Shown here: positions 14,195-18,187 of the stretch, piece by piece | Layout of the letters: each line of letters opens with the position of its first letter | Position numbering within the stretch: the stretch's first letter is position 1 | NCBI GenBank assembly: GCA_014377915.1 | Contig: JACMOT010000632.1 | Span: 1 to 18,187, forward strand | Reading direction: 5' to 3' | DNA length: 18,187 bases | Source of the DNA: Tardiphaga sp. | GTDB taxonomy: Bacteria; Pseudomonadota; Alphaproteobacteria; Rhizobiales; Xanthobacteraceae | Program-made: the position numbers and the translations under genes | The notes under the pieces: generated by a model | The model's input: only the letters and a program-made list of their open reading frames with translations | Database searches by the model: none | What the model was told of the DNA's origin: nothing

Positions 14195-17100
14195 TCGCAC
14201 CAGCCTACGCCGAGATCGGCGTGACTACTAATTTCTCGTTCCTGCGCGGGGCGTCGCATCCGCAGGATTATGTGCATCAGGCCAGCGTCGAGCGTCTGCA
14301 TGCGATCGGCATTGCCGATGGCAACACGCTGGCCGGCGTGGTCCGCGCTTTTGCCGAGCTGGACAACAAGGATCTCACTTACATCCCGAAATTGCTGATC
14401 GGGGCGCGGCTGGTGTTTGATGACGGCACGCCGGATATTCTGGCCTATCCGCGCGACCGCGCCGCCTATGGATTGTTGTGCCGGCTGCTCAGCATCGGCA
14501 AGCTGCGCGGCGACAAGGGGGAATGCCGGTTGCAACTCGGCGATCTCGCCGATTTCAGCGAAGGCCTGCTGCTGGTGCTGATGCCGGCCTATCGTCTCGA
14601 TGCCGGACGGCTGCCGCGGGTGCTCGAGGCGCTGTCGCGGCTGCCGGCGGAAGGCGTCTGGCTCGCGGCCAGCCTGTTTCACCGTGGCGATGACAAGCGC
14701 CGTTTGGCGAAATTGCGGCACATCGCTTGCCTCGCGGGTGTCCCCCTCATCGCCACCAATGACGTGCTGTACCATTCGCCCGAGCGCCGCATCCTGCAGG
14801 ATGTCGTCAGTTGCATCCGGGAGAAAACCACTATCGAGACAGCCGGCCGCCTGCTGGAAATGAATGCGGAACGGCATCTCAAGCCGGTCGCCGAAATGGT
14901 CCGGCTGTTCCGCGATCATCCCGAGGCCATCGCTGAAACCATCCGCTTCGCCGATCGCATCGATTTTTCGCTCGACCAGCTCAAATACCAGTACCCGAAC
15001 GAACCGGTACCGGCCGGCAAGACCGCGCAGCAGCACCTGGAGGATCTGACCTGGGAAGGCTTCGGCCAGAAATTCCCCAATACGCATGATCCCAAGCTCG
15101 AAGCCACGCTGCGAAAGGAGCTCGCGCTGATCGCCGAACTCGATTACGCGCATTACTTCCTGACCGTGCATGACATCGTGCGATTTGCCCGCAGCCAGAA
15201 CATTCTATGTCAGGGCAGGGGATCGGCCGCCAATTCGGCGGTCTGCTACATGCTGGACGTCACCTCGGTCAATCCCGCCGAGGTTGACCTGCTGTTCGAG
15301 CGCTTCATTTCCAAGGAGCGGCTGGAGCCGCCCGATATCGATGTCGATTTCGAGCACATCCGGCGCGAGGAGGTGATGCAATATGTCTATCGCCGCTATG
15401 GCCGGCATCGCGCCGCGATCATCGCCACCGTGATCCATTATCGCCCGCGCTCGGCGATCCGCGATGTCGGCAAGGCGCTGGGGCTGACCGAGGACGTGAC
15501 TTCCGCGCTGGCGGATACGGTGTGGGGAAGCTGGGGTCAAGGCCTCAACGAGATGCAGGTGCGGCAGGCCGGGCTCGATCCTAACAATCCGATGATCGTC
15601 CGCGCCATCGATCTTGCCATTCAATTGATCGAATTTCCGCGGCATCTGTCGCAGCATGTCGGCGGCTATATGCTGACCCAGGATCGGCTCGACAGCTATG
15701 TGCCGATCGGCAACGCCGCGATGGAGGACCGTACTTTCATCGAATGGGACAAGGACGATGTCGATACGCTGAAGATGATGAAGGTCGATATTCTCGCGCT
15801 GGGCATGCTGAGCTGCATCCGCAAATGTTTCGACCTGATCCAGCGGCACAAGGGGCAGGGTTACGAACTCCGGGATATCAAGGCTGAGGCGCCCGACGCG
15901 GCGAATGTCTTCAAGATGCTGCAGCGCGGAGAATCGCTCGGCGTGTTCCAGGTCGAGAGCCGCGCCCAGATGAACATGCTGCCGCGGCTGAAGCCGAAGG
16001 ACTTTTACGACCTCGTCATCGAGGTCGCGATCGTGCGGCCGGGTCCGATCCAGGGCGACATGGTGCATCCCTATCTGAAGCGGCGGGCGATGAATCCGGA
16101 GGACATCGACTACCCCTATCCGAAAGGTGGCGATAAGAACGAACTATACAACGTGTTGAAGAAGACGCTCGGCGTGCCGCTGTTCCAGGAGCAGGCGATG
16201 CGGATCGCCATCGTCGCGGCGGAATTCACCTCGGAACAGGCCAATGGCCTGCGCCGCGCGATGGCGACGTTTCGCAACGTCGGCACCATCGGCACGTTTG
16301 AAGAGAAGATGGTCGGCAACATGATTGCCCGTGGATATGACGCGACCTTCGCCAGGAATTGCTTCGAGCAGATCAAGGGGTTTGGCAGTTACGGTTTTCC
16401 GGAGAGCCATGCGGCGGCGTTCGCGCAACTGGTCTATGTCTCGTCATGGCTGAAGCATTATCACCCCGACGCCTTCTGCTGCGGCCTGCTGAACTCGCAG
16501 CCGATGGGCTTTTATGCGCCGTCGCAGATCGTGCGCGACGCCCAGCAGAACAAGGTCAAGGTCCGCGACATCGATGTTTCGTTCAGCCACAGCCAGAATA
16601 CGCTGGAACAGACCAGCGGTCCCTATCACGCCGTTCGTCTCGGCTTTCGCCAGATCGACGGCTTCAAATGGGCTGACCCCGACGAAGAGCGCGAACGACT
16701 TGCCAAAAACAAGCCATCCACCGAGGACTGGGGCGCCCGCATCATCGCGGCACGCGCGAAAAAGCCCTTCACCTCGCTGGAGGACTTTGCCCGCGATACC
16801 GCGCTGCCGAAGCGGGCGCTGATTGCGCTGGCCGATGCCGATGCGTTCCGCTCTATCGGGCTCGATCGCCGCGCCGCGCTCTGGGCTGTGCGGCGGCTGC
16901 CCGACGACGTGGCGCTGCCGTTGTTCGAGGCGGCCTCCGCGCGCGAGCAACCGGATGAGAACACCAAACCGCTGCCGGAGATGCCGCGCTCGGAGCAGGT
17001 GGTGGCGGATTATCAGACCATTCGGCTGTCGCTGAAGGGGCACCCGATGGAATTTCTGCGGCCGATGTTGGCTGCCAAGGGCGTGGTGACCTGCGCATCG

Positions 17101-17532
17101 ATCGTTCACGCCAATGATAAGCGTCGGGTGCGCTGCGCCGGCGTGGTGCTGGTGCGGCAGCGGCCGGGCAGCGCCAATGGCGTGGTGTTCATGACGCTGG
17201 AGGACGAGACCGGCATCGCCAATATCGTGGTGTGGCCGTCGATCATGGAGCAGTTTCGCAAGGAGGTGATGGGCGCGCGGCTGATCGTGGTCGAGGGCCG
17301 CATCCAGAGCAGCAAGGAAAAGGTCGTGCATCTGGTCGCCGAACGCCTGTTCGATCGCAGTCACGAGATGGCACGGCTGTCCGACAATCTGGCGCAGCCG
17401 CCGGCGCTGTCACTGGGCCCGGCATCCGAACCGCTCAACGACGACCGCCGCGAACACCCCGACAATCCCGCCCAGAAAATCCGTCACCCGCGTGATGTGC
17501 GGATTTTGCCAAAGTCGCGGGATTTTCATTAG
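14191..17532 (+). CDS. dnaE2: DnaE2 (ImuC), error-prone DNA polymerase III alpha subunit
   Basis: This 1113-residue C-family polymerase of the damage-tolerance type is shorter than the replicative DnaE. The PHP domain opens with YAEIGVTTNFSFLRGASHP and lacks the HxH of a metal-active PHP. The polymerase active site is visible: P381-D-I-D-V-D-F387 and the third acidic residue D533 in KVDILALG. A FPESHAAAFAQLVYVSSWLK segment, the helix-hairpin-helix (about 865-905) and the OB-fold (about 977-1055) follow. The C-terminus RHPRDVRILPKSRDFH is typical of ImuC. It lacks the tau-binding tail expected of replicative DnaE. Together with ImuA and ImuB it carries out translesion synthesis and induced mutagenesis. 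The start ATG overlaps the imuB stop; an in-frame ATG at 14167 is less likely. The gene is the last in the LexA-controlled operon and is followed by a large palindrome. Confidence 0.96.
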   Translation: MIAPAYAEIGVTTNFSFLRGASHPQDYVHQASVERLHAIGIADGNTLAGVVRAFAELDNKDLTYIPKLLIGARLVFDDGTPDILAYPRDRAAYGLLCRLLSIGKLRGDKGECRLQLGDLADFSEGLLLVLMPAYRLDAGRLPRVLEALSRLPAEGVWLAASLFHRGDDKRRLAKLRHIACLAGVPLIATNDVLYHSPERRILQDVVSCIREKTTIETAGRLLEMNAERHLKPVAEMVRLFRDHPEAIAETIRFADRIDFSLDQLKYQYPNEPVPAGKTAQQHLEDLTWEGFGQKFPNTHDPKLEATLRKELALIAELDYAHYFLTVHDIVRFARSQNILCQGRGSAANSAVCYMLDVTSVNPAEVDLLFERFISKERLEPPDIDVDFEHIRREEVMQYVYRRYGRHRAAIIATVIHYRPRSAIRDVGKALGLTEDVTSALADTVWGSWGQGLNEMQVRQAGLDPNNPMIVRAIDLAIQLIEFPRHLSQHVGGYMLTQDRLDSYVPIGNAAMEDRTFIEWDKDDVDTLKMMKVDILALGMLSCIRKCFDLIQRHKGQGYELRDIKAEAPDAANVFKMLQRGESLGVFQVESRAQMNMLPRLKPKDFYDLVIEVAIVRPGPIQGDMVHPYLKRRAMNPEDIDYPYPKGGDKNELYNVLKKTLGVPLFQEQAMRIAIVAAEFTSEQANGLRRAMATFRNVGTIGTFEEKMVGNMIARGYDATFARNCFEQIKGFGSYGFPESHAAAFAQLVYVSSWLKHYHPDAFCCGLLNSQPMGFYAPSQIVRDAQQNKVKVRDIDVSFSHSQNTLEQTSGPYHAVRLGFRQIDGFKWADPDEERERLAKNKPSTEDWGARIIAARAKKPFTSLEDFARDTALPKRALIALADADAFRSIGLDRRAALWAVRRLPDDVALPLFEAASAREQPDENTKPLPEMPRSEQVVADYQTIRLSLKGHPMEFLRPMLAAKGVVTCASIVHANDKRRVRCAGVVLVRQRPGSANGVVFMTLEDETGIANIVVWPSIMEQFRKEVMGARLIVVEGRIQSSKEKVVHLVAERLFDRSHEMARLSDNLAQPPALSLGPASEPLNDDRREHPDNPAQKIRHPRDVRILPKSRDFH

Positions 17533-17556
17533 GGCTGGCGCTCGCTGGTATCGTTC

Positions 17557-17684
17557 CCCGGACGCGGTGCGGCGCGCCGCTTCTTGCGGCGTGGTGCGCC
17601 GCAGATCCGGTGTCCCGGTTGTGCGAGTAAGAAACCGGGATCCCGGATCTGCGGAGCGGCACTCCGCGCCGCACCGCGTCCGGG
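17557..17684. repeat. 128-base nested palindrome, family B
   Basis: Three nested inverted repeats are present: perfect 20-base outer arms (17557-17576 with 17665-17684), perfect 12-base middle arms CCGCAGATCCGG/CCGGATCTGCGG (17599-17610 with 17643-17654), and 8-base inner arms TCCCGGTT/AACCGGGA (17613-17620 with 17633-17640). It lies between the converging dnaE2 and Lrp-type genes and would fold into a long hairpin in either transcript, so it may also terminate transcription. I know similar sequences as dispersed repeats in Bradyrhizobium-type genomes. Confidence 0.88.
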
Positions 17685-17703
17685 ACACGATCTTCCATTC
17701 CCT

Positions 17704-18183
17704 TCAAAAATCCAGCGGCCGGTTGTCGACCACCTCCTTCATCACGAAAAACGTCCGCGTCTGTCGCACGCCGGGCAGCGCGATCAGCTGTTCGCCGTGC
17801 AGGCGGTTGAAATCGGCGATGTCGCGTGCGCGGATCTTCAGGAAGAAGTCGAAATCGCCCGCTACCAGATGGCAGTCGAGCACGAAGGACAGTTTTTCGA
17901 TCGCCGCCTCGAACGCCGCGAAACTCTCCGGGGTCGAGCGGTCGAGTACGACGCCGACCATCACCAGCGTGCCGCGGCTGACCTTCTCCGGCGCGATCTC
18001 GGCCCGTACCGAACGTATAAAACCGTTGTCGAACAATCGCTGCGTCCGCCGGTGGCAGGTCGCGGCGCTGATGCTGGCCGCCTTGGCCAGTTCGGCATTG
18101 GTCAGCCGGCCGTCGCGCTGCAGGCGCTGCAGGATTTTTCGGTCGATGCGGTCGAGCGAAACGGGTTCGGAAGATTCTTTCAT
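17704..18183 (-). CDS. Lrp/AsnC family transcriptional regulator
   Basis: This 159-residue regulator has an N-terminal winged helix-turn-helix (about 10-60; LDRIDRKILQRLQRDGRLTNAELAKAASIS, then the CHRRTQRLFDNGFI recognition region). A RAM/AsnC ligand-binding domain follows (about 68-145; TLVMVGVVL, then CHLVAGDFDFFLKIRARD and LPGVRQTRTFFVMKEV). Lrp family members bind amino acids and form octamers or dimers, commonly regulating a divergent amino acid metabolism or transport gene. Any divergent target would lie beyond 18187, outside the window. The ATG is four bases from the window end, so its promoter cannot be seen. The end of the gene converges on dnaE2 across the nested palindrome. The ligand is not identifiable from sequence. 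Confidence 0.93.
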   Translation of the reverse strand: MKESSEPVSLDRIDRKILQRLQRDGRLTNAELAKAASISAATCHRRTQRLFDNGFIRSVRAEIAPEKVSRGTLVMVGVVLDRSTPESFAAFEAAIEKLSFVLDCHLVAGDFDFFLKIRARDIADFNRLHGEQLIALPGVRQTRTFFVMKEVVDNRPLDF

Positions 18184-18187
18184 AAAA

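Noticed and set aside
12611..14200. A long open frame (about 529 codons) antisense to imuB
   Set aside because: It mirrors a strongly conserved ImuB reading frame, its translation is Arg/His/Ala-rich with no recognisable domain, and long antisense frames are expected in high-GC coding DNA.
14191..17532. Replicative DNA polymerase III alpha (dnaE1)
   Set aside because: The length (1113 residues), ImuC-type N- and C-termini and position after imuA-imuB behind a LexA box identify it as DnaE2/ImuC.

Overview
This is a GC-rich alphaproteobacterial chromosomal window. Gene content and regulatory signals point to the Bradyrhizobium/Rhodopseudomonas group: an HpnO-like aminotransferase, an ImuA-ImuB-DnaE2 cassette behind a GAAC-N7-GAAC LexA box, a GGAAC-N16-CGTT (EcfG-type) promoter, and several intergenic palindromic repeats of the kind common in those genomes. 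The genus is an inference; the window has no rRNA or tRNA to anchor it. I see no insertion sequence, prophage gene, CRISPR array or origin, and no clear pseudogene.

Layout. (1) Bases 90-2306: a secreted DUF2147 protein (-) divergent from a class III aminotransferase (+) that looks like the hopanoid enzyme HpnO. (2) Bases 2484-5158, all on the minus strand and read from high to low coordinates: Tat-type metallophosphoesterase, small cupredoxin, ECF sigma factor, zinc-finger anti-sigma factor. The stop/start junctions are very tight, so this is one operon and probably an envelope-sensing module. (3) Bases 5237-8198: a GMC flavoprotein oxidoreductase (-) divergent from an M20 amidohydrolase (+), with a good sigma-54 promoter candidate in front of the amidohydrolase. 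(4) Bases 8347-8844: a YciE/YciF-type ferritin-like stress protein behind a general-stress-response promoter. (5) Bases 8899-17532: a DNA-repair block. UdgX fused to a DUF4130 domain and its partner radical SAM protein lie on the minus strand. The SOS mutagenesis cassette imuA-imuB-dnaE2 lies on the plus strand. The two arms diverge from a 171-base region that carries a sigma-70 promoter overlapped by a perfect LexA box. (6) Bases 17704-18183: an Lrp/AsnC regulator (-).

How the genes may work together. ImuA, ImuB and DnaE2 form the damage-inducible mutasome. UdgX recognises uracil in DNA, and in the characterised homologue becomes covalently attached to the abasic site through a histidine. 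The radical SAM protein is a recognised genomic partner of UdgX-type proteins, but its chemistry is unknown. The most interesting proposal from this window is that UdgX plus the radical SAM protein belong to the same SOS-controlled response as the mutasome. The sigma/anti-sigma/cupredoxin/phosphoesterase operon is the second system that looks under-described.

Intergenic DNA. Two copies of one palindromic family lie at 2334-2425 and 10393-10518. A larger nested palindrome lies at 17557-17684, and a perfect 15-bp hairpin at 8861-8895. No gene-free stretch exceeds about 200 bases. Bases 1-89, downstream of the DUF2147 gene, hold only weak short inverted repeats.
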